A stretch of 64,000 nucleotides of DNA from Henckelia pumila (lineage: Eukaryota; Streptophyta; Magnoliopsida; Lamiales; Gesneriaceae): positions 151,418,861 to 151,482,860 of the forward strand of contig NC_133122.1 in the NCBI RefSeq assembly GCF_033568475.1, given 5' to 3'. Positions within the stretch are counted from its first letter, which is position 1. Each line of letters opens with the position of its first letter. The notes beneath the pieces were generated by a model that was not told the origin of the DNA, made no database searches, and saw nothing but the letters and a program-made list of their open reading frames with translations. A program made the translations under genes and the position numbers. Of the stretch, positions 45,488-57,574 are shown piece by piece.

Positions 45488-48235
45488 ACTAATGGTTAAG
45501 AATTGAGATATTGGTGACCTCTAGTTAAAGTCATAGCATACAAACATTTCATAGACATTCATTAACCACTTACCAAGAAGTTGATTATATGTTTGCTAAT
45601 CTTAATTTATGTTTTGTGAGAACATCTCATTGATAATTCAATATTTAAAATAACTATCATATTCACGTTCGGTAGATACAACAATCTTCCCATAGAATAC
45701 TCAAATTCAATAATAATGTCCTCTATTAACTCCTATATGTACCATATTTGTACTTGGATGTACCTGATTTACTTACATATGTATCTTGTTTAACTATTTT
45801 TTTTAATTTATTTATCAATCGATATTAGTGTAGTCTTTTGTGTAAATACTAAAATTGGATAAATATGTGCTATATTCATCTCGTTATGTACTTTATTTTA
45901 ATACAATTGTACCTTATTTACTTGGAAATGTACCATCATGAAGTGATTAATTAAATCTTTAGATTATACTTGACAATTGATATAAGTGAAACCTTTTTGA
46001 GTAGTTATTATATGGTTTTAGTATCTCAACATATATTTATACACACCACTAGTGGTTGGAAATTGAGATATTGGTGATCTCTAGTTGAAGTCATATCATA
46101 TAAACATTACATAGACATTCATTAAACACTTACCAAGAAGTTGATCACATGTTTGCTAATCTTAATATATGTTTTGTGTGAACATTTCATTAATAATTCA
46201 ATATTTAAAATAACTATCACATTCACGTTCGGTGGATACAACAATCTTCCCAACGAATACTCAAAATCAGTAAGGTACATATCGAGAACATCATCCGGTA
46301 AATTAGTATCAACTTAAGGTACATAATTTAGTAAATCCGGTACATTAAATTTAAAATAAGGTATATATAAGACTCAATCAAGCACAATTAGATTCAAATT
46401 GAGTATTCAGTTGAACGATTGTGGTTGACATCGAACATGAACTTGATTGGGTACACACAACACCATTACAAATACTTTTTTTTTTATTATTATTATGGAA
46501 TGACTTATGAATCATTCACAAAAGCATTTGGATTAAGATTATCGAACATGAGATAAACTTCTTTGCAAGTAATGGATGAATGACTATGAAATATGTGTAT
46601 AACATGACTTGATCTATAGATCACCAATATTCAAACCATGGGAGTGCTTGTGGAGATATGTACAAGATAGACAAACCACAACATAGTTAGTCTAACAAGC
46701 TTCAAGCATGCCAATTCACAAATATAATGTAATATTCAACTATTTGTTACTTAAAAGTACAAATTCAAGTACATCTAGTACATAAAATTTTCAATTGGGT
46801 ACATAGAGGAGTCAATCGAGCACATCATCCGGTAAATTAATACCAATACAAGGTACATACTTTAGTAAATCTGGTACATTAAATTTAAAATAAGGTACAT
46901 AATTTAGTAGTTTCAGTACATTCAAATTGAAATATGGTACTTATAGGAGTCAATCGAGAACATCATCCAGTAAATTAGTACCAACATAAGGTACATTAGT
47001 ATCAACATATTATGGAATGACTTGTGGAACGTTCACACAAGGAATTGGATTAAGATTATCGAACATAAGATATTCTTCTTTGTAAGTAGTGGATGAATGA
47101 CTATGGAATGTGAGCATAACACGACTTGTTCTAGAGATCACCAATATCCAAATCATAGGAGTGCATATTTATATATGTTTGAGATGCTAAAACCATATAA
47201 TAACCACTCGAACAATTTTCACTTATATCAATTCACAAGTATAATCTAAGATTTAATCACTCACTTATAGAGGGTACAGATTCAAGTAAATAAAGTACAA
47301 TAATATTAAAATAAGGTACATAGCTTGCTGAATATGGTACATATTTGTGACATTTGAGTACTTACACAAAAGAGATACACTAATGTGAATTGACAAGTAA
47401 ATAATAAAAGAGTTAAAGAAAGTACATATTTAAATAAATCAGGTACATCCAAGTAAAAATAAGGTACAAATAGGAGCTAATAGAGCACATTGTAATTAAA
47501 TTTGAGTATTCGGTTAATATTGTGGTCTCCACCTGCAGTACATCCAAGTAAAAATAAGGTACCAAAAGTGGACCAACAGTGTACTTGCACGGCTTTTCTA
47601 GCGCCCTTGCACTATTGCTCGCGCCCCACATGAGAGATCAAGGCATCCAAAACAGAAAAAGTTGTGCACCCGTGCAGACTTGGTAGTGTTGCAACGCTAT
47701 GAGAGCACAGACCTTTGCCCGGATTTGGTACGGACCTTGTGCCCTCTTTGCAAAATTGTTTTTCTCTTTTCCCAAAAAATCTGCAGATTTATAACATTTG
47801 TGATTAGGTTCGGTTTTTACACATTTCTGGGCTCGAAAAAAAATGATTGAATATACCTGATATCAAAATAACGATTTGAACTGATTTCTTAATTCTTATA
47901 CCTGATTTTAGGTATTTTGTACCAGATGTGTAGATCGAATATACCTATTTTTCAGTATATTTACTTGTTTTCTGTCAAAAATTCGACATGTAGTTGTCAT
48001 TTATACAACTAATCATGTGCACAAAAAATAACACCATCATTGTTAATATCTCCAACACATCAAATAACAACACCATCAATGTTAAACGTCATCATTAACA
48101 AACATGATAATAAAATGTCCGAGACACAAATACCACATATCAACATAATACACCAAATAATATTCCAACAAGTTCAGGCTTAAAAACAAATAACACTTCA
48201 CAACATGTCTTAGAAATGAAACCATCAAAGCAACA

Positions 48236-49307
48236 CTAAACCACAAAGCTACCACTGGAACGTGTATGCTTACTAGCAGGTAAGTCCAAGACTAATTGCC
48301 CTTTTTTGTCCTCATTTTCCTGTAAAATTGTAAAAACAAAAAACAAACAAACAAACTTAATTATCAACCCAATAGTGCAGATGTAAAAAATGTAAAGTCT
48401 AAAAAAATTATCAATTTCTCACTCATCCTTACTGCATACAAGAGAAATAAATTTTTCATATATTGTCGTTCACTTTGCTCTTCCAACTTGGCCTCCAAAT
48501 TGACAAGCCACAAATATAGATTCTATTTTAAGATCCAAGTCAACTGGAGTGAAAAGAGTCTTAATATCATCCTCAACAATCAAACAACATGAGTTAATGT
48601 CAAATCCTATTCAATATAAAATTAATTATACGACTGCTGATAGCGAGTTCGGGCGTAATTAAAATAAGATGGAGAGCATCTACTACAATATATTTCACAC
48701 TTTTCTTCCTCTGTCCATCATCAACAATTTTATCTTTCACAACATTTCTAATTTTTTTTCAAAAAAAACATTGCGACCATTTAAATTGGGACAATTTCTT
48801 ATTCAAGCAAGGTGATCTTCTTTCTAAAATTTGACCTATAACGATCGAAATAGTTCGCATACTAATTCAAATTCAAATTCTTAAACAAGTACATTAACAA
48901 TTACATCAACATAAATACCATAGAAATTCGGGATGACCGAGTGAAAATGAGCATTACACCATATTTTCTAAACTTCATCCAATTAATTGAATCGTTTGAA
49001 AGAAAAATTTCAAAAAATATATAACAAATGCAAATGAACACATTAGTAGAAACAAAACCCTAGAATTTGGGGAAGAATTGTTAGCATATGAGATAACAAA
49101 TTAAATCATGAACACCACGCAACATCAATCAATCATAATAAAAAAAAAACCTCAAATATGGTTCAAATTCAAAAGAATATATGTTGTAAACCTCTAGGAA
49201 ATTTCATATCCAATGGATCGATCTTTTCTCGAATTCTTTTGCTTCTTAACGCTCTGGACTTTCTTTGCATTCGCATCTTCGGATGAATGTTTCTTAACTC
49301 TTGGCAT
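48236..49307 (-). pseudogene. Exon-like fragments in the right part of the 7.9-kb MULE
   Basis: On the minus strand, an ATG at 49305-49307 opens a short basic frame (MPRVKKHSSEDANAKK...) to 49194. Further on, TTTTACAG precedes a frame at 48319-48236 reading ENEDKKGQLVLDLPASKH and ending at TAG. An intermediate stretch near 48480 reads AKLEEQSERQYMKNLFLLYA. These look like first, middle and last exons of a captured or former element gene, but the full model does not close. I do not recognise the protein. Confidence 0.3.
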
Positions 49308-49672
49308 TTTATCACAGATTTTTCTTGTACATTTTGGATTATTATATATTGGGGAAAATTTTGGGAAGAGAACAGGAGTGGAAGACGCAGTAGTGTATTG
49401 GAAATGAAAGAGACAATCCATTTAACATTTAATATAATATATATTAAAGGTTATTTTAGGGTTTAAAATAAAAAATAAGGATATATTGGTCATTTAAATC
49501 TTAAAAGGAGTTGAAACATAGAATTGTGATATGTCAGGGACTGCAAACTTATATGGCCTGACATAGGGACTGGCCCCAAACTAAAGTTTGAGTTTAGGGA
49601 TTTAATCCCAATTTACCGTTAAGGTATTTTCATTAATCCACATTTATATGATAATAAATACAATGACGTTCC

Positions 49673-50095
49673 TGATGGGTTATGACCCAATTTGATTTTT
49701 TTCCGGCCCAAGCCCAATGACTCATTCCATTTGAGTCTCATATTATTTATTTGGATACTTTATCAAGGCCCATAAATTTCTAAAAATCCATAAGAGGTTC
49801 AAGCCCATGAAACTCTCCAACTATCTATAAATAGCTCAAGTCCTCTTATTATTAAGAGACGCACTCTATAGTCACATGCTCTAGTTCTCTAAAATTTTTA
49901 TTGGGCAAATACTGACTTAAGCGTCGAAGTGTCTTCGCCGGAAAACCTCCGGTGCCACTCACTTTGCTTTGTGATGCAGGTAACAACCCACGAAGTTCAA
50001 ACTTTGGAACCGTTCGAGTATTGATCCGGCTATCTAGATCTCCACAAGTTACCCAGATTTTCTCTAATCGGGTAATATAAATTTTTGCTATATCA
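49673..50095 (+). repeat. 5' LTR of element C
   Basis: 423 bp. TATA box TATAAATA at 49826-49833, within CTATCTATAAATAGCTC. Ends GCTATATCA. Confidence 0.88.
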
Positions 50096-50114
50096 GCTTG
50101 GCACCGTCTGTGGG
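50096..50114 (+). other. Primer-binding site of element C
   Basis: GCTTGGCACCGTCTGTGGG directly follows the LTR. The related copy D has TCTTGGCGCAGTCTGTGGG. It resembles the TGGCGCCGTCTGTGGG site common in plant Tat-lineage elements. Confidence 0.7.
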
Positions 50115-50138
50115 AACTTGATCACTGCATCATTGAGA

Positions 50139-51169
50139 ATGCATACTCAATCACAAATATCTCAAGAAAATAATCACAATGGAGACTCACCTCCCATATT
50201 CAAACCACCGCCTGGATTTAGTTTCATATAGGAAACATTGACATCCTTAATAGAAGAAACAGCCGTACGCGCAGCGACTAAAGCAATCGCTCAGTTCGTG
50301 GAATCCTGTCAACGTCGAAGCACCAACAAGAGAGCTCATAGAAGAGGGCTCTCATCTCATGACCCCGATAACAAAGACCCAAAAAAAAAACTAATTCTAA
50401 AGTGACTGAAAAAGATCCTGAGGGGAGCGAAAAAAATACTACTCCTAAAGAGGGGGAAGCAAGTGCTCACATAGTTCGCGACGTCTCTAACGAAAACAAA
50501 ACCACTAATCCAACCCGTGAAGATAGATCTCACACATATGTAGCTGGAGAGGAGTCTTCAGCAATTTTTTCCTGCACGTCGGAGCCCGTTCACTAACGTC
50601 ATTCTATCTGAAGCATTGCCTAAGGGAGTCAAAATTCCCAGCCTACCTGAGTTCGATGGAACTAGTGATCCTCAAGATCATATTGACAAATTCTATGCAA
50701 AAGCAGATTTGTATGACATTACAGATGCGGCTTACTACAAGATATTCCGAATAACGTTATCAGAGAGAGCTCTCACATGGTTCAATAAGCTGTCGTCTAA
50801 ATCCATTGCCAACTTGGAGCAACTCATCGAGCGTTTCATCCAACAATTCTCAATTAACAAGAAATACCTGAAAACAGCAGCATACTTATTCACAATTGTT
50901 CAGAAATAAGGGGAAGCTTGAGAGACTATGTTAAGAGATTTACTCATGCGGTTCATGAAGTCCCACGCGTGAACCACGATATGTTATCTGGAATATTAAT
51001 GCAGCAGAACTTGCGTCCTGGAAGGTTCAAGGAATCTATAGCAGAAAAATCCCCGAACACCTTGGAGGAGCTGTTGTCTAGAGCCGAAAAATACATCCGC
51101 ATCGAAGAAACTGATGAGTTGCACTCCTCGGAAAAAATAAAACGAGACGAAAAATATGATGAAATATAA
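50139..51169 (+). pseudogene. Element C gag, broken
   Basis: The frame begins MHTQSQISQENN at 50139 and is interrupted by stops and frame changes. The best-kept stretch (50616-50909) carries the gag capsid pattern LPEFDGTSDPQDHIDKFYAK and TLSERALTWFNKL; the next (50918-51169) carries MRDYVKRFTHAVHEV and RAEKYIRIEE. There is no zinc knuckle or pol after it. Confidence 0.8.
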
Positions 51170-51624
51170 TGCAGGACAGAGAGTCATTTCAATCTAAAGA
51201 AACTCTATACTCATAGAGCAAAGAACTGAAAGCTAAAATAAATTGTTTGTTGTTACTTTATTTGCTCTGCAGATCAAAAATTTTATTTAATCATCTTTTA
51301 TTTTAAGTTTAATAATAAACTTATGTTTATTTGTTTACTTTTCTATTTAATTATATAGGAAGGAACCCAGCTCCATCAACAAATGCTTAACTCATACGTC
51401 ACGACCCATGCAATCATTAAGGCTACGTATCCATCAGGGGCTTGGCCAGCCCTATAGGACTACCTAATCCACGATGCGGTAAGTGGTCAAGAAGACAAAA
51501 ATACAGTCCCGGGATACCTCACCACCTAAAAAATAGAGTGTGTTCAGGACTTTTCCATGAGACAAAATCTTAGGAACTTGATCCACTCCTATGCACTCCA
51601 TGTTAAGCACTACGTTATTTCTCT

Positions 51625-52435
51625 TAGAGAGCAATAAAAATTCATAACGACTATAAATAATTCAAAAAAGTCATAACGACTATAAATAATTCATGAAGTC
51701 ATAGCGACTATAAACAATTAAAAAAAGTCATAACGACTACAAATAATAATGAAGTCATAGTAACTATAAAAAAATTTCAGAAGAAGTCATAGCGACTATA
51801 AACAATTCAAAAAAGTCATAGCGACTATAAATAATTCATGAAGTCATAGCGATTATAAAAAAATTTTCAGAAGAAGTCATAGCGACTGTAAACAATTCAA
51901 AAAAGTCATAGTAATTATAAACAATTCAAAAAAGTCATAGCGACTATAAATAATTCATGAAGTCATAGCACTATAAAAAAAATTTCAGAAGAAGTCATAG
52001 CGACTATAATCAATTCAAAAAAGTCATAGCGACTATAAACAATTCAAAAAAGTCATAGCGACTATAAATAATTTAAAAAAGTCACAGCGACTATAAATAA
52101 TTCATGAAGTCATAGCGACTATAAAAAAATTTCAGAAGAAGTCATAGCGACTATAAACAATTCAAAAAAGTCATAGCGACTATAAATAATTCATGAAGTC
52201 ATAGTAACTATAAAAAAAATTTCAGAAGAAGTCATAGCGACTATAAAAAAAATTCAAAAAAAGTCATAACGACTATAAAAAAAATTTCGGAAAAAGTCAT
52301 AGCAACTATAAATAATTTATCAAGTCATAATAACTATAAAAAAAATATATCAAGTCATAGTGACTATATAAAAAAATCCAACAAGTCATGATGACTATAA
52401 AAAAGAAAAAAAAATTCCAAGTCCTAGAGACTTTA
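51625..52435 (+). repeat. Tandem repeats AAGTCATAGCGACTATAAA in element C
   Basis: About thirty diverged units of roughly 22-30 bp, each with GTCATAGCGACTATAA followed by AATTCAAAAA- or ATTCATGA-type spacers in alternating order. The core ATAG-CGA-CTAT is a short inverted repeat. The array lies between gag and the 3' region, where Tat-lineage elements are known to carry variable tandem repeats. Confidence 0.9.
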
Positions 52436-52792
52436 AAAAATCATAAACTCATGAGGTTACATCGAATGCATCAACCTAAAAGGCTACATGAAATACACCA
52501 ACTCAAGGATTTTGATCGAAGATACTACTCCAAGGGATTGCAGAAGATGCAGACCTTAAAGAGATTGCATGAAGACAAAAATCTCCAGAGCGTTAGAAAA
52601 ACTCTCCGTCGAAAATATTATAAGTGGCGGTCCTAACGCATCCACCGGAATAGCAGTTATGGTCCAACTCCCGTATATGGGCAAAGGCAATAACCGCCAT
52701 TATACCTCGTGGTTCAATTTTTTGAAATAGTGAGAAATCACTCATTAAATTCAATATTATCGCCAAACTTTGCATGCGAAGAGAACATGTGA

Positions 52793-53021
52793 CTAGAAAA
52801 CTAGAACATGTGACTATAGAGAGCGTACCTTAATAATGAGAGGACTTGAGCTATTTATAGATAGTCGAAGAGTTTCATGAGCTTGAGCCTCTTATGGGCT
52901 TTTAAATATTTATGGGTCTTGATAAAGTGTCCAAATAAATATCGGAGTAATATGAGACCCAGATGGATTGAGTCATTGGGCTTGGGCCCGGGAGAAAGTC
53001 AAATTGGGTAATAACCCATCA
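52793..53021 (-). repeat. Truncated 3' LTR of element D
   Basis: 229 bp matching the first half of the 57574-57142 LTR (TGATGGGTTATTACCC... through the TATA box CTATAAATAGC to about CTAGTTTTCTAG). The rest is deleted. Confidence 0.8.
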
Positions 53022-53574
53022 TAAGCCCCCCACTCTCGGGTATGTCGTGTTAGCGAGATGACCGAGAGTAGAAAATTTGGAGTTACCGTTATGGAGTAAT
53101 TAGTACGAATGTGTTGCAATTGAATTGCAGATAGTAGGAAGAAAAGTTCTAGGTAAATTGAAAATTGTTGGATTCACAGTCCTATCTGAATAATGATCGT
53201 AGAATTGCAGTAGGATTGTTGTGTAATTGGATAGAAATCAAAGTCCTGCCAGAATAATAATTGTAAAAACTCATTAGAACTCTGGCTGGATTACCATTAT
53301 AAATTCAACACAGTAGTGTTTTCATCACAACTTACTAACTCAATATTATTTCTGACTTTTTTTTATTGTAGTATTTGCTAGGTCGCGTGCCAAAAATTGT
53401 TAGAAAAGATATAAGTCATCAGATACACATGGCAGGTAACGACCAATTAATTCCGGATTATGGTCCTTGAAAGCGGACAATGCATGTGCAATGTATTTAA
53501 TTTCCTTCGTCTCTTTCCTTTGTCCTTGTCTGACTTTTGCCAACTTTCAGCCTCTTTTCACGTGAATAGTGTTT

Positions 53575-53576
<2 letters not shown>

Positions 53577-53625
<49 letters not shown>

Positions 53626-53652
53626 GTATATATGTATATATATATATGTATG
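53577..53652. repeat. TA/TG microsatellite in element D
   Basis: (TA)n with TATG interruptions. A shorter tract (TATATATATATTTC) lies at a comparable place in element C, near 57776. Confidence 0.85.
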
Positions 53653-53689
53653 TATCGGATATTCTTGTGTGTTATTGCATCCCTTGTCA

Positions 53690-54250
53690 TGATTCATCAT
53701 CTCCTCCATTATCCACGGCAAAGGGACGGCGAGGTCCTGGGCAGGGATGGGCACGTGACGGTGGTTGGCGAGGGGCGACGGTGATCAGGAGAGGCGAAAA
53801 TTGTCGGAGATCGACTTCCAGCCATGGAGAATCCATTGGTGATGGGTGCGTCCAAATATGGCTCGATCAACGTTGCACGAGGAAGGGGCTGCGAGAGGAT
53901 CATCGAAGGCTTGTGTGATGAAAGTGTGGCGGCGTTGCTCAGGGTGGTGTCGGGTTCCAAAAACTCGAGCTCGTCAGTCATGGCTACGTTTCTGGGAGTG
54001 AACAAAGCAAGATTCTGCACTCGAGGGCGGAGGCGGCAGGTCGATCAGAGGTGGAGAGCACGTCGACGCTGCAACTTTATGAGGGAGATCTTTGCGGCCG
54101 CTTGCACTTCGAGGATGATGGTGGTGGTGGTGTTGTAGTCACGGCCAGTCCACCGGTGTTGGTTCGCCGGAGAAGATGGCTGCCGGTGATGGAGCGACTG
54201 TGGTGGCGTCATTGGTGGCGGATGATGCTGTTGAGGATGATGACATGATT
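53690..54250 (-). other. GC-rich block in element D, possible captured sequence
   Basis: GC-rich and codon-like, in sharp contrast to its AT-rich surroundings. The minus strand has an open frame of about 100 codons (54020-53709) including FTPRNVAMTDELEF. Element C has a diverged counterpart (57845-58450) reading FPPGNTAMTEF at the matching place, so the block was in the family before the two copies parted. No known domain is recognised and the frames are not conserved end to end. Confidence 0.45.
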
Positions 54251-54929
54251 TATGATGCAGACATATGCGTATACATGTATATACATATATATGATACATG
54301 TTGGGAAATAAATAATTAATTTTTATGTTCAAGTATTTGATGCTATTACTTGTTATTATTATTGATTAAACTGATATTTTAGGATCTCACTAACATATGA
54401 GTAATAAATTCAAAAAATTTATTGTCAGCCGAAATTGATATTGATATTGCTCGAGAAAACACAAATCCAAAAAATGTATTTTTTGGATGTTTATTCTTTT
54501 TTTATTGCAGGTTGCCCTTCACGGGGTAAGGTACTTTCGGTGTTGGTTGTTAACCGAGATACTTATCCCCCTTCGCCAGCGGAGTTTGGCGATGATAGTG
54601 AATGTAATGAATGAATCCTTACTATTTTCAAAAATTGGACCGCGGTTCAAACGGCAGTTATTGTTTCTGCCAACATATGGGTGTTGGACCGCAACTATTA
54701 TTCCAGTGGATGTGTTAGGACCGCAACTTATAATATTTTCGACGGAGAGTTTTCCGACTGCCTGAGAGATTTTTGTCTTCTAAGCAATCTCTTGAGGGAA
54801 TGCGTTTTCTAAAATCCCGTGGAGTAGTATTTTCGATGAAAACCCTTGAGTTAGTGTATTTCATGTAACCTCTTAGGTTGGTGCATTGGATGTAAGCTCT
54901 TGGGGCTACGATTCTGTATAGTCTTTAGA

Positions 54930-55610
54930 ACTTGGTGAATTTTTTATGGTTATCATGACGTGATGAATTTTGTGACAGTCATTATGACTTGATAAATTTT
55001 TTTTATAGTCGATATGACTTTTTTTGAAAAATATATATATTTTATAGTCGCTACGACTTCGTTTGAATTTTTTTTTTTTATAATCGCTATGACTTCATCT
55101 GAATTTTTTTTTATAGTCGCTATGACTTCATGAATTTTTATAGTCACCATGACATGATAAATTATTTATAGTCGCTATGACTTCTTCTGAAATGTTTTTA
55201 TAGTCGCTGTGACTTTTTGGGTTTTTCTTCATAGTTGCTATAACTTTTTTGAAAAATTATTTTTTTATAGTCGCTATGACTTCATGAATTTTTATAGTCA
55301 CCATGACATGATAAATTATTTATAGTTGATATGACTTCTTCTAAAAAATTTTGATAGTCGTTATGACTTGATGAATTATTTATAGTCACTATGACTTTTT
55401 GAACTATTTATAGTCACTATGACTTTTTCTGAATTTTTCTTTTATAGTCGCTATGACTTGATGAATTATTTATAGTCCCTATGACTTTTTGAATTTTTAT
55501 AGTCGCTATGACTTTTTTGAATTGTTTATAGTCCCTATGACTTTTTTGAATTGTTTATAGTCCCAATGACTTTTTTGAATTGTTTATAGTCTCTATAAAT
55601 TTTTATTGTG
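54930..55610 (-). repeat. Tandem repeats in element D
   Basis: The inverted counterpart of the array in C: on the plus strand ATAGTCGCTATGACTT recurs about 25 times with variable T-rich spacers. Unit number and spacers differ from C, so the array has changed since the copies separated. Confidence 0.9.
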
Positions 55611-56070
55611 CTCTAAGAGAAATAATGTAGTGCTTAACATGGAGTACTTAAGAGTGGATCAAGTTCCTAAGATTTTGTCTCATGGGGAAGTCCTGAACCC
55701 ACTCTATTTGTTAGGTGGTAAGGTATCCCGGGACTGTATTTTTTTCGTCTTGACCTCTTACAGCATCGTGGCTTAGGTAATCTTACAGGGCTGGCCAAGC
55801 CTCTGATGGATGAGTAGCCTTAATGATTGCATGGGTCGTGACATATGAGTTAAGCATTCGTCGACGGAGCTGGGTTCCTTCCTATATAATGTAATAGAAA
55901 AGTAAACAAATCAACGTAAGTTTATTATTAAACTTAAAATAAAAGAGAATTAAATAAAAGTTTTGATCTGCAGAGCAAATAAAGTAGCGACAAGCAATTT
56001 ATTTTAGCTTGCAAGTGTTTGATCTATGAGTATAGAGTTTTTTTAGATTGACATGACTCTCTGTCCTGCG

Positions 56071-57098
56071 TTATATTTCATTGTATTCTTCGTTTTGTTT
56101 TCTTTTTCCCGAGGAGTGCAACTCATTAGTTTCCTCGACGCGGATGTATTTTTCCGCTCTAGACAACAGCTCCTCCAAGGTATTTGGAGATTTTCTTGCT
56201 ATAGATTCCTTGAACCTTCCAGGACGCAAGTTCTGCTGCATTATTTCAGATAACATATCGTGGTTCACGTGTGAGACTTCGTGAACCGCATGAGTAAATC
56301 TCTTAACATAGTCTCGCAAACTTTCTCATTCTTTTTGAATAATTGTGAATAAGTATGCTGCTGTTTTTGGATATTTCTTGTTAATTGAAAATTGTTGGAT
56401 GAAGCGCTGGATGAGTTGCTCCAAGTTGGCGATGCATTCGGACGGCAGCTTATTGAACCATGTGAGAGCTTGCCCTGATAATGTTGTTCGAAATATCTTG
56501 CAGTAAGTTGCATCTGTGATGTCATACAAATCTGCTTTCGCATAGAATTTGTCAATATGATCTTGAGGATCACTAGTTCCATCGAACTCAGGTAGGTTGG
56601 AGATTTTGACTCCCTTAGGCAATGCTTCAGATAGAATAACATTAGTGAACGGGCTCCGACGTGCAGGCAAGATTGCTGACGAATTCTCTCCAGTTACATA
56701 TGTGTGAGATCCATCTCCACGGGTTGGATTAGTGGTTTTGTTTTCGTCAGAGACATCTTGACTATGTGAGCACTTTTTTCATCCTCTTTATGAGTAATGT
56801 TTTTTCTTGTTTCCTTCAGGATCTTTGTCATTAACTTTAGACTTAGTTTTCTTTGGGTCTCTTCTTTATTAGGGTCACAAGATGATGACCCTATTTTATG
56901 AGCTCTCTTGTCGGTGCTCGGGCGTTGACGGGATGCCACGAACTGAGCGACTGCTTCAGTTGCTGCGCGTGCAGCTGTTCCTTCCATTAAGGCCGTCAAC
57001 ATTTCTTGGGTGAAACTAAATCCAGACGGTGGTTTTAGGATTGGAGGTGGGTCTCCATTGTGATTATTTCCTTGATTTGTTTGTGGTGGAGTATGCAT
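56071..57098 (-). pseudogene. Element D gag, broken
   Basis: Frame fragments at 57098-56694 (MHTPPQTNQGNNHNGD, FTQEMLTALMEG), 56670-56326 (LPEFDGTSDPQDHIDKFYAK, TLSGQALTWFNKLP) and 56319-56071 (MRDYVKRFTHAVHEV). Two frame breaks separate them. It is somewhat better preserved than the gag of C and likewise has no protease or polymerase after it. Confidence 0.8.
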
Positions 57099-57141
57099 TC
57101 TCAATGATGCAGTGAACAAGTTCCCACAGACTGCGCCAAGA

Positions 57142-57574
57142 TGATGTAGCAAAAAATTGATAATGCTTGATTGAAGAGAATCTGAGTAATTGGTGAAGAT
57201 CTGGATAGCCGGATCAATACTCTGGTTGTTCCAAAGTCTGAATTTCGTGGGTTGTTACCTGCATCACAAAGTAAAGTGTGTGGCGCCAGGGGTTGCCCGG
57301 CGAAGACACTCCGACGCTCAAGTCAGTATTAGCCCAATAAAAGTTCTAGAGAACTAGAGCATGTGGCTATAGAGAGCGTACCTTAATAATGAGAGGACTT
57401 GAGCTATTTATAGATAGTCGAAGAGTTTCATGAGCTTGAGCCTCTTATGGGCTTTTAGATATTTATGGGTCTTGATAATTTGTCCAAATAAATATCGGAT
57501 TAATATGAGATCTAGATGGATTGAGTCATTGGGCTTGGGCCCGGGAGAAAGTCAAATTGGGTAATAACTCATCA
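57142..57574 (-). repeat. 5' LTR of element D
   Basis: 433 bp on the minus strand, TGATGAGTTATTACCC to GCTACATCA, with TATA box TATAAATAG at about 57408-57416. Confidence 0.88.

Larger units (their letters stand above)
44924..47490. repeat. Large imperfect inverted repeat (two units forward, two or more inverted)
   Basis: Forward units at 44924-45707 and 45722-46268 are direct copies (shared 'ACTCCTATA.GTACCATATTTG', 'ATGAAGTGATTAATTAAATC', 'GATATTGGTGA.CTCTAGTT', 'ATTCACGTTCGGT'). Diverged inverted units follow at about 46397-46820 and 47010-47486, with truncated inverted tails at 46285-46375 and 46820-46960. For example, forward GATATTGGTGATCTCTAG pairs with inverted CTATAGATCACCAATATTC. 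A transcript across it would fold into a long, mismatched hairpin. Confidence 0.75.
41749..49618. mobile_element. 7.9-kb Mutator-like element with fold-back interior
   Basis: A perfect 9-bp duplication TTAAGGTAT flanks it (41740-41748 and 49619-49627). The termini are inverted repeats of about 60-80 bp: left GGGTGAATTCCCCTTAAATC, right (reverse complement) CGGTAAATTGGGATTAAATC, with matching 'CAAACTT..AGTTTTGGG' and 'CAGTCCCT' blocks further in. These are Mutator features. No MULE transposase was recognised. The left inner part (41.9-43.8 kb) has splice-like junctions, for example TTCCTTGGCAG|G near 42249 and GACAG|GTAGC near 43606 followed by a short open frame. The middle is tandem and inverted repeats, and the right part has small exon-like pieces on the minus strand. 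It is a non-autonomous, gene-capture-like MULE (inference). Confidence 0.8.
52793..57574 (-). mobile_element. Gag-only Tat-lineage element D, nested in C and inverted
   Basis: Reading on the minus strand: 5' LTR 57574-57142, primer-binding site, gag (about 57098-56071), tandem repeats (about 55600-54930), GC-rich block (54250-53690), polypurine tract (53036-53022), then a truncated 3' LTR (53021 to about 52793). It is the same family as C, whose right part resumes at 57575. The left junction has lost the distal half of the 3' LTR and about 100 bp of C, so no target duplication can be read. The repeated AGAACATGTGACTA at the junction hints at a microhomology-mediated deletion. Confidence 0.8.

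Noticed and set aside
53460-53918. 152-codon ORF through a TA microsatellite
   Set aside because: Much of it is Tyr-Ile repeats from (TA)n; chance frame inside element D.
51625-55610. CRISPR-like look of short repeats with spacers
   Set aside because: Units and spacers are both degenerate and related to one another, sit inside plant LTR elements, and have no cas genes. They are retroelement tandem repeats.
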